Assembly (NCBI RefSeq): GCF_015666175.1
Contig: NZ_JADPIE010000008.1
Location: 51,260-115,259, forward strand
Direction: 5' to 3'
DNA: 64,000 nt
Source of the DNA: Halonatronomonas betaini
GTDB taxonomy: Bacteria; Bacillota; Halanaerobiia; Halanaerobiales; Halarsenatibacteraceae
Part shown: positions 27,236 through 34,923 of the stretch, one piece after another
Numbering within the stretch: position 1 is the stretch's first letter
How the letters are laid out: every line of letters begins with the position of its first letter
Made by a program: the position numbers and the translations under genes
The notes under the pieces: model-generated
Seen by the model: the letters and a program-made list of their open reading frames with translations, nothing else
The model's database searches: none
What the model was told of the DNA's origin: nothing

Positions 27236-28216
27236 TTATTTTAATGAATTGATTCTAATTGTGTTCAATTCTTCAGCTGTGAATAAATCTTTTTTATAGA
27301 GTTTTAAATATTCTTCTGAGACTGAACTGTCAAAAAGCATTAAATCATCTGTATTTATTGTTATATTGATTCCTTCTTCAAATAATTTAGGAGCAGGATG
27401 CTTTTCAAATTTCTCTATTGCTCCAAGCTTGATATTACTGGTAGGGCAGATATTTAAGGTAATATTTTTATTTTTAATTAACTCTATAGCTTCCTGACTT
27501 TTAATTGCCTGAATACCATGTTGGATTGCATCTGGTTTTAATATTTTAATTGTTTCAATAATTTGATCAGGGTTGCAGAATTCGCCGACATGGGCCTTTA
27601 TTTTTAACCCATTTTCTCTTGCTATTTCATAGTATTTACTATATAGTTCTATATTATTTACTGATTCTAAATCATAAAGGTCAATTGAATAAAAGGCTCC
27701 GCTTTTAATAGAAGGAAGCACCCATTCATTCCATTTGTCCTCTGGTAATACTCTGGCTGCACCTAATTCTGGTCTGAAATACAACTTTTGAGAATAGGAT
27801 TCTTTAAGTTCTTGAATCATAGAGAAATATTCTTTATGATTATCATAAAAGGAGATAAAGCTGGCATCTAGACTGGCCTCTAATAAGATGACTCCATCAT
27901 TAATAGCCTCTTCTATAGCTATTTTTAGTAGATCTTCTATTTCATTTTTAGAATTTATAAATTTTATGGTTTCATTATCTAAATAATTTGCCATCTCTTT
28001 AAGGCCGTTCATTTTTGCTGGAGGTGGTTTGACCTGGCCATTAAAATATTTATTAAATTGTGAGAATCTCATACCTAGTAAGGCATGATTGTGTAAATCT
28101 CCTTTTGGGATAGTTTTAATTTGATTAAGGTTATGGTCCTTTATAGCTTCAATAAATTGTTTGCTAGTTTTATTATTTTCTCTTATTTTTTTTAAATTAT
28201 TCTTGATTTTACTCAT
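27236..28216 (-). CDS. Adenosine deaminase family protein
   Basis: The 326-residue metal hydrolase has the family ligands: His42-x-His44 (KGDLHNHALLG), HVGE with the catalytic Glu in KAHVGEFC, NICPTSN, and the INTDDLMLF aspartates. An internal LLEASLDASF segment also fits. It would deaminate adenosine or a related compound; adenine and aminodeoxyfutalosine deaminases share these motifs, so the substrate is not certain. Start 28216 is set by AAAGGAG eight bases upstream rather than a TTG 18 bases earlier. It is divergent from the QueG-like gene. Confidence 0.83.
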   Translation of the reverse strand: MSKIKNNLKKIRENNKTSKQFIEAIKDHNLNQIKTIPKGDLHNHALLGMRFSQFNKYFNGQVKPPPAKMNGLKEMANYLDNETIKFINSKNEIEDLLKIAIEEAINDGVILLEASLDASFISFYDNHKEYFSMIQELKESYSQKLYFRPELGAARVLPEDKWNEWVLPSIKSGAFYSIDLYDLESVNNIELYSKYYEIARENGLKIKAHVGEFCNPDQIIETIKILKPDAIQHGIQAIKSQEAIELIKNKNITLNICPTSNIKLGAIEKFEKHPAPKLFEEGINITINTDDLMLFDSSVSEEYLKLYKKDLFTAEELNTIRINSLK

Positions 28217-28302
28217 ATAAAATTCTCCTTTCAAAATAACAGGTTATTGCAGGGATTATTGAGTTTATAAATAAATAAATATTATAAAGGGAGATGATCA
28301 TA

Positions 28303-29055
28303 ATGGCATTGTCAATCAGAGATATTAAGAGTATTATAAATGAAACAATTTCAGATTATACTGGTAATTGCAATATAATTTCTAAGTGGAAAGAACCTCT
28401 GATTTCCGTTGCTTCTGCTGATGATTTATATTTTGAAAAACTTAAAAGAATAATTAGTGAAAAACATAAAAATCCTGATGAATTATTGCCTGGAGCCGAA
28501 TCAGTTATCACTTATTTTCTTCCTTTTGCTGAAGAGATACCTAAGTCTAATGAAGCTGGCAGGGATGCCTCTTTGATCTGGGCCAGGGCTTATATTGAGA
28601 CTAATAGGTTAATATCGATTATTAATAAAAATCTCAAGAAAGAGATTGAAGATAAGGGCTATAATGCTGCAGGCCCAGCAGCTACAGATAATTTTTCAAA
28701 AAAAGATTTAATTAGTTACTGGTCCCATAAACATGTAGCCTGGATTGCTGGCCTTGGGAGGTTTGGTCTCCATAAAATGCTAATTACAGAAGCAGGTAGT
28801 GCCGGCAGAATAGGCAGTCTTGTTGTTGATTTTGAGCTACCAGTTAAAGCAAGACCTACTCAGGAACTTTGCCTTTATTACAAGGATGGTAGCTGTAAAG
28901 AATGTATTAGAAACTGTGTTTTTGGTGCATTAGAAGAAAATAGTTTCAATCGGCAGTTGTGCTATTCTATCCTCAAAGAAAATGCAGCTAAATACAATGG
29001 TTCGGCTGATGTCTGCGGCAAATGTACGGTTGGCGTCCCCTGCGCAATTTTATAG
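28303..29055 (+). CDS. QueG-like 4Fe-4S protein of unknown substrate
   Basis: The 250-residue protein resembles the epoxyqueuosine reductase family. A central HKHVAWIAGLGRFGLHKMLIT segment matches the cobalamin/substrate part. It is followed by Cys-rich clusters (LCLYYKDGSCKECIRNC and CGKCTVGVPC) that can hold two 4Fe-4S clusters. It is much shorter than typical QueG, and the second ferredoxin motif is unusual, so it is unlikely to be the true queuosine enzyme. The ATG at 28303 has GGGAG nine bases before it. Its stop is one base from the stop of the convergent AAC(3)-like gene. Confidence 0.65.
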   Translation: MALSIRDIKSIINETISDYTGNCNIISKWKEPLISVASADDLYFEKLKRIISEKHKNPDELLPGAESVITYFLPFAEEIPKSNEAGRDASLIWARAYIETNRLISIINKNLKKEIEDKGYNAAGPAATDNFSKKDLISYWSHKHVAWIAGLGRFGLHKMLITEAGSAGRIGSLVVDFELPVKARPTQELCLYYKDGSCKECIRNCVFGALEENSFNRQLCYSILKENAAKYNGSADVCGKCTVGVPCAIL

Positions 29056-29056
29056 A

Positions 29057-29866
29057 TTATTTTCTATTTTTACTAAACCATTTAGCTGCATAATCAACTA
29101 AAGCTTTTTGAGGTAAAAGCCTAGCAGTTGTATGCCCGATATTAAATTCCTGATAATTATTTTTGTTTTCAAAAGCCTCACCAACATCTATAAAATCTGA
29201 ATCATCGTATTTTAAATCTTCATATTCTACCCAGACTCTTTTTTGATCTCGAATTATAGGGCTGCCCTGAAGTTCTTTTTCTTTTTGAAAATTCGCCTTA
29301 TGTTCAGCAAGATGAAGTGATGTATTACGATCATGGTTTACTCCAATTAATAGAATTTTACCCTTCAAATCATATATTTTTCCTAGTGGAGAATTTTGTC
29401 CAAGAGAATTTTCCAGACTATGATTTGATATAATATAATTACTGTCTTGACCCCAGGCTGTAAAAGATACTGCAGGATGGGAGCTTCTTTTAACTCCTGG
29501 AAACTTTCTGAAAGTCTCAGGGACAACTCCAATACTTCCGCAGGGGGTTATTTCTGGCTGATAGGCAGGCATTTCTTTTCTTATAGTATCCCACCATGCT
29601 TCATCAACTGGTGGGTTTTTCCAGTATGAAGGTTCAGTGTAGTCTTCGCTGTGAGCTGGCATAACAATATTCCCTTTTTCGGTTACTATATCCATAAATG
29701 CTTGAATTAGTGTAATCGGGCCACCGCATACCCAGCCAAGTGAACTTAAAGATGAATGTACTATAATTTTTTCTCCTGATCTTAACCCTCCAGAATGTAA
29801 ATCTTCGATTAATCTAGATTTTGTTACAGGAAAGTCGCTATCTTTAATTATCGAATCTTCACTCAT
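29057..29866 (-). CDS. AAC(3) family N-acetyltransferase
   Basis: The 269-residue protein has the family phrases HSSLSSLGWVCGG (residues about 38-50), MPAHSEDYTEP, and GSIGVVPETFRKFPGVKRSSHPA, the acetyl-CoA and acceptor binding core. LIGVNHDRNTSLHLAEH follows. Known members acetylate aminoglycosides at the 3-amino group, but many chromosomal relatives (YokD-like) have unknown acceptors. No mobile element or resistance genes are nearby, so it is more likely a native acetyltransferase than acquired resistance. Single gene on the minus strand. Confidence 0.85.
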   Translation of the reverse strand: MSEDSIIKDSDFPVTKSRLIEDLHSGGLRSGEKIIVHSSLSSLGWVCGGPITLIQAFMDIVTEKGNIVMPAHSEDYTEPSYWKNPPVDEAWWDTIRKEMPAYQPEITPCGSIGVVPETFRKFPGVKRSSHPAVSFTAWGQDSNYIISNHSLENSLGQNSPLGKIYDLKGKILLIGVNHDRNTSLHLAEHKANFQKEKELQGSPIIRDQKRVWVEYEDLKYDDSDFIDVGEAFENKNNYQEFNIGHTTARLLPQKALVDYAAKWFSKNRK

Positions 29867-29960
29867 GGTATCAAATCCCTTATATTTGTTATTTTATTAT
29901 TCTAGATAAAGAGTAGAATCTCCTTCAAAATAATTTTAAATTTAAAAATTTAAATAAGAC

Positions 29961-29988
29961 TTGACATTTTAACTCTGACTAGTATAAT
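29961..29988 (+). promoter_or_regulatory. Sigma-A promoter of the polyferredoxin-reductase gene
   Basis: TTGACA (29961-29966) and TATAAT (29983-29988) are both perfect, with a 16-base spacer. About 95 bases of AT-rich leader follow, containing repeated TTAAT/ATTAA words (30000-30028) that could be an operator. Confidence 0.8.
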
Positions 29989-30083
29989 ATTATTAAGTAG
30001 TTAATGTATTTATTAATTAGTTAATCATTAAAAGTCTTGAGGTTGGAATTAGAAAATCAAATTTAAAAGGAGTGTTTTATTTA

Positions 30084-31559
30084 ATGGAAAATGTCGCATT
30101 TAATATTAAGACAGAAAGGACTTTCTCACTTATCAGGAAATATGCCTGGATTGTTACTTTAACTGTTGGTGTTGGAGGACTGTTTTTTCCTTATTTAGGA
30201 TTATTAGTACCACCCATTATTGTTGCACTAACAACAATGGCGTTCTTTAAAGGCCGTTATTGGTGCGGAAATTTTTGTCCCCATGGTAGCTTTTTTGATC
30301 AGGTAATGATGCCGATAAGCAGGAATAAATTTATTCCTGATATCTTAAAAACAAAGCCAGTTATTATATTTGCTTTTGCCTTTTTTTCATATAGAATTGG
30401 AACAAGCATGTATAATATATTTCAAAATTTAGGGGTCAGGCCTTTGCCGATGTCTTTAGGAATGATTTTTTCTAGAACATATTTAATGGTTTTAATTGTA
30501 GGAGGGGGCTTATCATTGCTGGTTGCCCCTCGAACATGGTGTCAGTTTTGCCCAATGGGGTCATTAGAGAAAATGAGTCATACATTAGGAAAAGCTACTG
30601 GTGTAGCAGATAAATTTGAAGAGAAAATAACGATTGAATCAACTGATCTCTGTCATGAATGTGCAAATTGTGCTAGAGTCTGTCCGATGCAGATTAAACC
30701 TTATAAGGAATTTCAGGATAATGATTCAAATCAGCTTGAAAATCAAAACTGTATTCGCTGTCGAACCTGTGTGGAAAATTGTCCTGCAGGTATTCTCTCA
30801 TTAGAAAATGTGGAATCTCCAGTCCAATCTGTTGAAGAAGATGAGTTGGATTATTATAATAAAGAAGTTCTAACAACTGAAATTGAAAAAATTAAAGTGT
30901 TAAGAGAAGGAGTAAAAGAATTTTCTTTCAGGCTCAAAGATCCAGCCAGTATTGATGCAGAACCTGGACAATTTATTTTAGTTAAAGTATCAGATAAGCA
31001 TGATATGTTTAAAGCTTATTCTATTTCTGGAATAGAAGATGGTGGTAGTTTAATTAAAGTATCAGTTATGAAAGTTACTCAGGGTTATGGAACAAGCATA
31101 ATGTTTGAGGAATTTGAAGAAGGTATGGAGATAGAGTTAAAAGGACCAATGGGGCATGAATTGATAATTGATAAAGACAGTGAAGGTATTCTCTTGGTTG
31201 CAGGTGGTATTGGGATAACCCCTTTCTTACCTATTGTTGAAGATATGGTTGAAAATCCTGGTAATTCCCAAACTGTAAAGCTTATTTATGGTGTGAATAA
31301 AGAAAGGGATTTTCTTTATCGTGATTTCTTTGAAGAGATGGATAAGAAAAGTGATATCTTTGAATTTATCCCGGTGGTAGCTTTTGATGAGAGCTGGGAT
31401 GGCGAAAAGGGCTTTGTTACAAATGTTATGGATAAGATGGATTTAAATAAATATAAGATTTATATGTGCGGTCCAGGACCAATGGAGTCTGCTGCGGAAA
31501 GCTTATTAAAAGAAAAAGATTTTGAATTAGACCATCTATATGCAGAAACGACAGGCTAA
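30084..31559 (+). CDS. Membrane polyferredoxin fused to an FNR-type flavin reductase
   Basis: The 491-residue protein joins two modules. Residues 1-160 form a NapH/NosR/CcoG-like membrane part with CGNFCPHG (Cys61, Cys65) and CQFCPMG (Cys153, Cys156). Two ferredoxin clusters follow: Cys190, 193, 196, 200 and Cys223, 226, 229, 233. From about 260 a flavin/NAD reductase domain shows EPGQFILVKV, KAYSISG (311-316), GGIGITP (374-380) and YMCGPGPM (461-467). It likely passes electrons between NAD(P)H, flavin, iron-sulfur clusters and a membrane or extracytoplasmic partner. ATG 30084 is preferred; an in-frame GTG lies inside the AAAAGGAGTG ribosome site. A small Cys-rich gene follows at once. Confidence 0.8.
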   Translation: MENVAFNIKTERTFSLIRKYAWIVTLTVGVGGLFFPYLGLLVPPIIVALTTMAFFKGRYWCGNFCPHGSFFDQVMMPISRNKFIPDILKTKPVIIFAFAFFSYRIGTSMYNIFQNLGVRPLPMSLGMIFSRTYLMVLIVGGGLSLLVAPRTWCQFCPMGSLEKMSHTLGKATGVADKFEEKITIESTDLCHECANCARVCPMQIKPYKEFQDNDSNQLENQNCIRCRTCVENCPAGILSLENVESPVQSVEEDELDYYNKEVLTTEIEKIKVLREGVKEFSFRLKDPASIDAEPGQFILVKVSDKHDMFKAYSISGIEDGGSLIKVSVMKVTQGYGTSIMFEEFEEGMEIELKGPMGHELIIDKDSEGILLVAGGIGITPFLPIVEDMVENPGNSQTVKLIYGVNKERDFLYRDFFEEMDKKSDIFEFIPVVAFDESWDGEKGFVTNVMDKMDLNKYKIYMCGPGPMESAAESLLKEKDFELDHLYAETTG

Positions 31560-31597
31560 ATTCATTATATTATCTAATAAATCTGGGGGGATTTGCT

Positions 31598-31747
31598 TTG
31601 GTTAAATATAAATACCTGTGTCAATGTTGTGGAGAGGACTATATAGTCTGGTTAGATTCTCCTTTAGGAGAGCATCCTGAAGATCCCAAATGCAATGAAA
31701 GTTGTATTGGTAAGTGTAAAGAGATTGAGAGAATAGAAGAGGCTTAA
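31598..31747 (+). CDS. Small Cys-rich protein, zinc-ribbon or rubredoxin-like
   Basis: A 49-codon ORF starts at TTG 31598, seven bases after GGGGGG, and ends at a TAA at 31745-31747. The peptide is rich in Cys: C8, C10, C11 (LCQCCGEDYIVW) and C32, C36, C40 (KCNESCIGKCKE), then an acidic tail. Two clustered Cys groups suggest a zinc ribbon or small metal site. It follows the polyferredoxin-reductase gene by 38 bases and is closed by a terminator, so both are probably one transcript. I do not recognise a named family. It is too short for common gene-calling cutoffs. Confidence 0.7.
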   Translation: MVKYKYLCQCCGEDYIVWLDSPLGEHPEDPKCNESCIGKCKEIERIEEA

Positions 31748-31794
31748 AAGAGTGCTATTTTAAAACTACAATATAAATAATTTATTAAAGTTTA

Positions 31795-31836
31795 ATTGCC
31801 CTGGTGGATTTCATTATCCAGGGCAATAATTATTTA
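31795..31836 (+). terminator. Terminator after the small Cys-rich gene
   Basis: A 10-bp stem (31795-31804 with 31818-31827) with a 13-base loop is followed by AATTATTTAT. Confidence 0.7.
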
Positions 31837-31958
31837 TATTAAGATTAAGATAAACAATTTTTATCATGCTAAATATTATTCGAAGAAGGATTTAATTATT
31901 ATATCTTGAATTATGATTTAAGAGACGGATAATTATTAAAGATTTAGGGGATAGAGAT

Positions 31959-33758
31959 ATGGAAACTGAAATTTCTAGGGAAAAACAATTAAAAAAAGAA
32001 AAATTAATTGCAGAGGCATTATTTGAAAATAGCACCTCTGCTATTGTGCTGCTTGATAATAATCACAGGATAATTAATTTTAATCAGAAGTTTACTGAGA
32101 AATTTGGATATGAACTCGATGAGATAAAGGGTGAACATATTGACGATATCTTAGAAAGAAATAAGCCTGGCAGTGCTGATTTAAGTATTACAGAACGGAC
32201 ATTATCTGGTGAACAGGTGAAGACAGAGGGAATCAGGTATGATCGAGATGGTAAACCAATTCATTTTTTAATTAAAGGAGTACCGATTTTAATTGATGGT
32301 GAAGTAGAAGGAATTTATGGCATTTATGATGATATAACTAAGATAAAAGAAACAAGAAAAAAACTAGAGGTTAAAGAGGAACAGTATCGAAAGTTGTTTA
32401 ATAAATCTCCAGTGGGAATGTTATTGATAGAAAGAGATGGGAATATCTTGAAAGTCAATGATAACCATTGTAAAATTTCAGGTTACTCAAAGGATGAAAT
32501 AGTAGGTAGTAATATATTTGAAACTGTTGTGCCGCCAGAGTACAAAAAAGAAGCCAGGGATAATATTGATGATATTTTATCAGGAGTAGATAAAGAATAT
32601 ATAGGAAAAAGCATTGATAAAAATGGAGAAACTTATTATATTTTATTTAAAGAAACTAGAATAAAGATGCCAGATGGCAGTTATGCTGTACTATCTATGC
32701 AACTTGATTATACTGAATATAAAGAGCAGCAGGAAAAAATAGAATATATTAGTTTTCATGATAAATTGACTGGTCTATATAATCGTTTTTTTATGGAAGA
32801 AGAGATTGAACGGTTAAATACAAAAAGACAATTACCTATTAGTATAATTATGGCAGATGTTAATGGTTTAAAGTTAATCAATGATACATATGGACATGAA
32901 CAGGGCGATGAAATTTTAAAGAGAGTAAGTAAAGTACTCCTGAAATCTGTTAGGAAAGAAGATATTGTTGCCCGCTGGGCTGGTGATGAATTTTTAATAT
33001 TATTACCTCAGACTGATAAAGAAGATATAGACCAGATTAGATTAAGAATAAAAGAGGAATGTAAAAAAACAGAGGCAGATGAGATACCTATTGCTTTAGG
33101 AGTTGGTGTTGCAACAAAAACAAAAAATAATGAGAATATTTATGATACTATTCATAGAGCAGATAAGAATATGTATCAGGATAAACTGATAGATAGTAAA
33201 AGTAGTAAAAATAAAATAGTTCAGAGTTTTTTAAATACCCTTGGAGCTAAAAGCGATGAAACTGAGGAACATGCTATGAGAATGGCTAAGGTAGCCTTTA
33301 GCCTTGGAGAGAACATGAACTTATCGAATGAAGAATTAAATAATTTAAGTCTTTTGGCTACATTACATGACATTGGAAAAGTTACAATACCAGCTGATAT
33401 TTTAAATAAGCCAGGAAAATTAACTGAAGAAGAATGGGATATTATTACAGAACATCCTGAGACAGGCTATAGAATAGCAATTAATACCGAAGAGTTTGCT
33501 AAGGTAGCCAGGGCGATTCTGTGTCATCATGAGCGCTGGGATGGTTCTGGTTATCCCCAGGGTTTAAAAGGTAGAGATATCCCTCTTCTTGCTAGGATTA
33601 TAACTATAGTTGATGCATATGATGTTATGACTAATGGTAGGCCATACAAGAAAGCCATATCAAAAAAAGAGGCAGTCAAAGAAATTCAAAAGTGTGCAGG
33701 CAGTCAATTTGATCCTGAATTAGTTGATAAATTTAAAGAATTAATGTTAAATAATTAG
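31959..33758 (+). CDS. PAS-PAS-GGDEF-HD-GYP cyclic-di-GMP protein
   Basis: The 599-residue protein has two PAS sensors (about 20-130 and 140-255), a GGDEF domain and an HD-GYP domain. The GGDEF site is the active variant AGDEF at 341-345, with an inhibitory-site RKED (332-335) five residues before it. The HD-GYP part has His470-Asp471 (LHDIGK), HHERWDGSGYP (523-533) and the late DAYDVMT. Both catalytic halves look intact, so it may make and degrade c-di-GMP depending on the PAS signal. No membrane helix is present; it is cytoplasmic. It is a single-gene unit, closed by the hairpin at 33788. Confidence 0.92.
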   Translation: METEISREKQLKKEKLIAEALFENSTSAIVLLDNNHRIINFNQKFTEKFGYELDEIKGEHIDDILERNKPGSADLSITERTLSGEQVKTEGIRYDRDGKPIHFLIKGVPILIDGEVEGIYGIYDDITKIKETRKKLEVKEEQYRKLFNKSPVGMLLIERDGNILKVNDNHCKISGYSKDEIVGSNIFETVVPPEYKKEARDNIDDILSGVDKEYIGKSIDKNGETYYILFKETRIKMPDGSYAVLSMQLDYTEYKEQQEKIEYISFHDKLTGLYNRFFMEEEIERLNTKRQLPISIIMADVNGLKLINDTYGHEQGDEILKRVSKVLLKSVRKEDIVARWAGDEFLILLPQTDKEDIDQIRLRIKEECKKTEADEIPIALGVGVATKTKNNENIYDTIHRADKNMYQDKLIDSKSSKNKIVQSFLNTLGAKSDETEEHAMRMAKVAFSLGENMNLSNEELNNLSLLATLHDIGKVTIPADILNKPGKLTEEEWDIITEHPETGYRIAINTEEFAKVARAILCHHERWDGSGYPQGLKGRDIPLLARIITIVDAYDVMTNGRPYKKAISKKEAVKEIQKCAGSQFDPELVDKFKELMLNN

Positions 33759-33787
33759 AAATATATTACATTAGAAATACACTAAAA

Positions 33788-33819
33788 AAGCACCGGAGAA
33801 ATTCCGGTGCTTGAATTTT
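33788..33819. terminator. Bidirectional terminator
   Basis: A perfect 10-bp stem (33788-33797 with 33803-33812) has loop GAAAT. An A run precedes it and a T-rich stretch follows, so it can end both the GGDEF/HD-GYP gene and the convergent OmpH gene. Confidence 0.82.
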
Positions 33820-33841
33820 AGCATATATGATTTAATTGAGA

Positions 33842-34348
33842 TTATAATCCATTATCGTCCATATCTTCTGCATCTAAATCTAATTCCATATCTTCTGCTT
33901 CTCCACCTGAAAATTCAATAAATTCATCGGTAACATCAACAGTATTTACATTAACATCAGAACCGACTATACCGCCTTCCATGACGATCATATCATAACC
34001 TTCAGTTTCCATAAACTCGTCAAGTTCAGGCTCTAAAATACTCATTAAATCATCTTCAAAGTTTTCTTCGAAACTCATTGCTTCTTGCTCGAACTCTTGC
34101 TGTAACTGTTGTAATTCTTCTGCATCTTCTTCAGGATCTAAATCTGCAGCTTCTTCTTCAAATTCTTGCTGTAAAGCCATCATTTCTTCCTGTATTTCTG
34201 ATTGGTATTCCATTGCCTCAGGATGCTGCTGAACAACTGCCTGTAATTGAACTTCACCGACATTAATTTCCTGAGCCGAAACGCCAACTCCAACACCAAA
34301 AACAAGAGCAAAACCAACAATAATAGCAATTAAACTTTTAAATCTCAT
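33842..34348 (-). CDS. OmpH/Skp family periplasmic chaperone
   Basis: The 168-residue protein starts with a signal peptide ending near VSAQE. A Gln/Glu-rich coiled coil (about 45-105) follows, and then a C-terminal beta element (EGYDMIVMEGGIVGSD...VDVTDEFIEF). The VxLQAVVQQHPE start and the DVTDEF end are the Skp/OmpH pattern. Skp chaperones outer-membrane proteins in the periplasm, so this supports a diderm cell. The tail (last 20 residues) is nearly all acidic, probably salt adaptation. AGGAGG lies nine bases before the ATG. BamA and Lpx genes, frequent neighbours elsewhere, are not here. Confidence 0.85.
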   Translation of the reverse strand: MRFKSLIAIIVGFALVFGVGVGVSAQEINVGEVQLQAVVQQHPEAMEYQSEIQEEMMALQQEFEEEAADLDPEEDAEELQQLQQEFEQEAMSFEENFEDDLMSILEPELDEFMETEGYDMIVMEGGIVGSDVNVNTVDVTDEFIEFSGGEAEDMELDLDAEDMDDNGL

Positions 34349-34581
34349 TAATTAATACCTCCTAGTAAAATAAAAATAATTTGATTTTTAATCTTACTAT
34401 TTAAAATGGTAACAGCCATTTATGATAAAATTATGATAGTAAGATTATGATTTTTCCATCTCATTGAGACTAACAATAAAATAGATAATATCATTTAGCC
34501 AGAATTTAAGGTATAATTATATATATTGATATTACATTATGATATTTTAAAACTAAAATATCATAACTGGAGGAGTAAAAA

Positions 34582-34908
34582 TTGCTTATAAAACTTATGA
34601 TAACAATGTTTGCTATCTGGTTTGCAGCCTGGTTAGTTCCTGGTATAGCAATTAATACGCCAGCAACAGGATTTGTGGCTGCTTTGATATTAGGTTTAAT
34701 CAATATATTGATTAAACCTATATTTACAATACTAACCTTACCATTAACTATTTTAACACTTGGGTTATTTTTGTTAGTTCTTAATGGACTGATGCTTATG
34801 CTGGCAGCTTATTTTGTACCTGGTTTTTATGTTTCAAGTTTGATGGCTGCAATTTTTGGTTCAATTGTAATTAGTTTTGTAACAAGCCTTTTATCTGGAG
34901 GCAAATGA
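34582..34908 (+). CDS. YvlD-like / phage-holin-4-family membrane protein
   Basis: The 108-residue protein has four hydrophobic helices and the pattern AAWLVPGIAI...ILGLINILIKPIFTILTLPLTILTLGLFLLVLNGLMLMLAAYFVPGF, typical of the YvlD family (annotated as phage holin superfamily IV). In Firmicutes these are chromosomal envelope proteins, not lysis proteins. A TTG start is used with GGAGGAG eight bases before it. It lies 15 bases before the sigma-54 activator gene and may share its transcript. Confidence 0.85.
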   Translation: MLIKLMITMFAIWFAAWLVPGIAINTPATGFVAALILGLINILIKPIFTILTLPLTILTLGLFLLVLNGLMLMLAAYFVPGFYVSSLMAAIFGSIVISFVTSLLSGGK

Positions 34909-34923
34909 AGTAGGAGGATTTAA

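Noticed and set aside
29057..29866. An acquired aminoglycoside-resistance gene
   Set aside because: There are no mobile elements, composition is like its neighbours, and many chromosomal members of this family have no resistance role.
34582..34908. A prophage holin
   Set aside because: The family name includes holin, but no phage genes are near, and the sequence matches chromosomal YvlD-like proteins.
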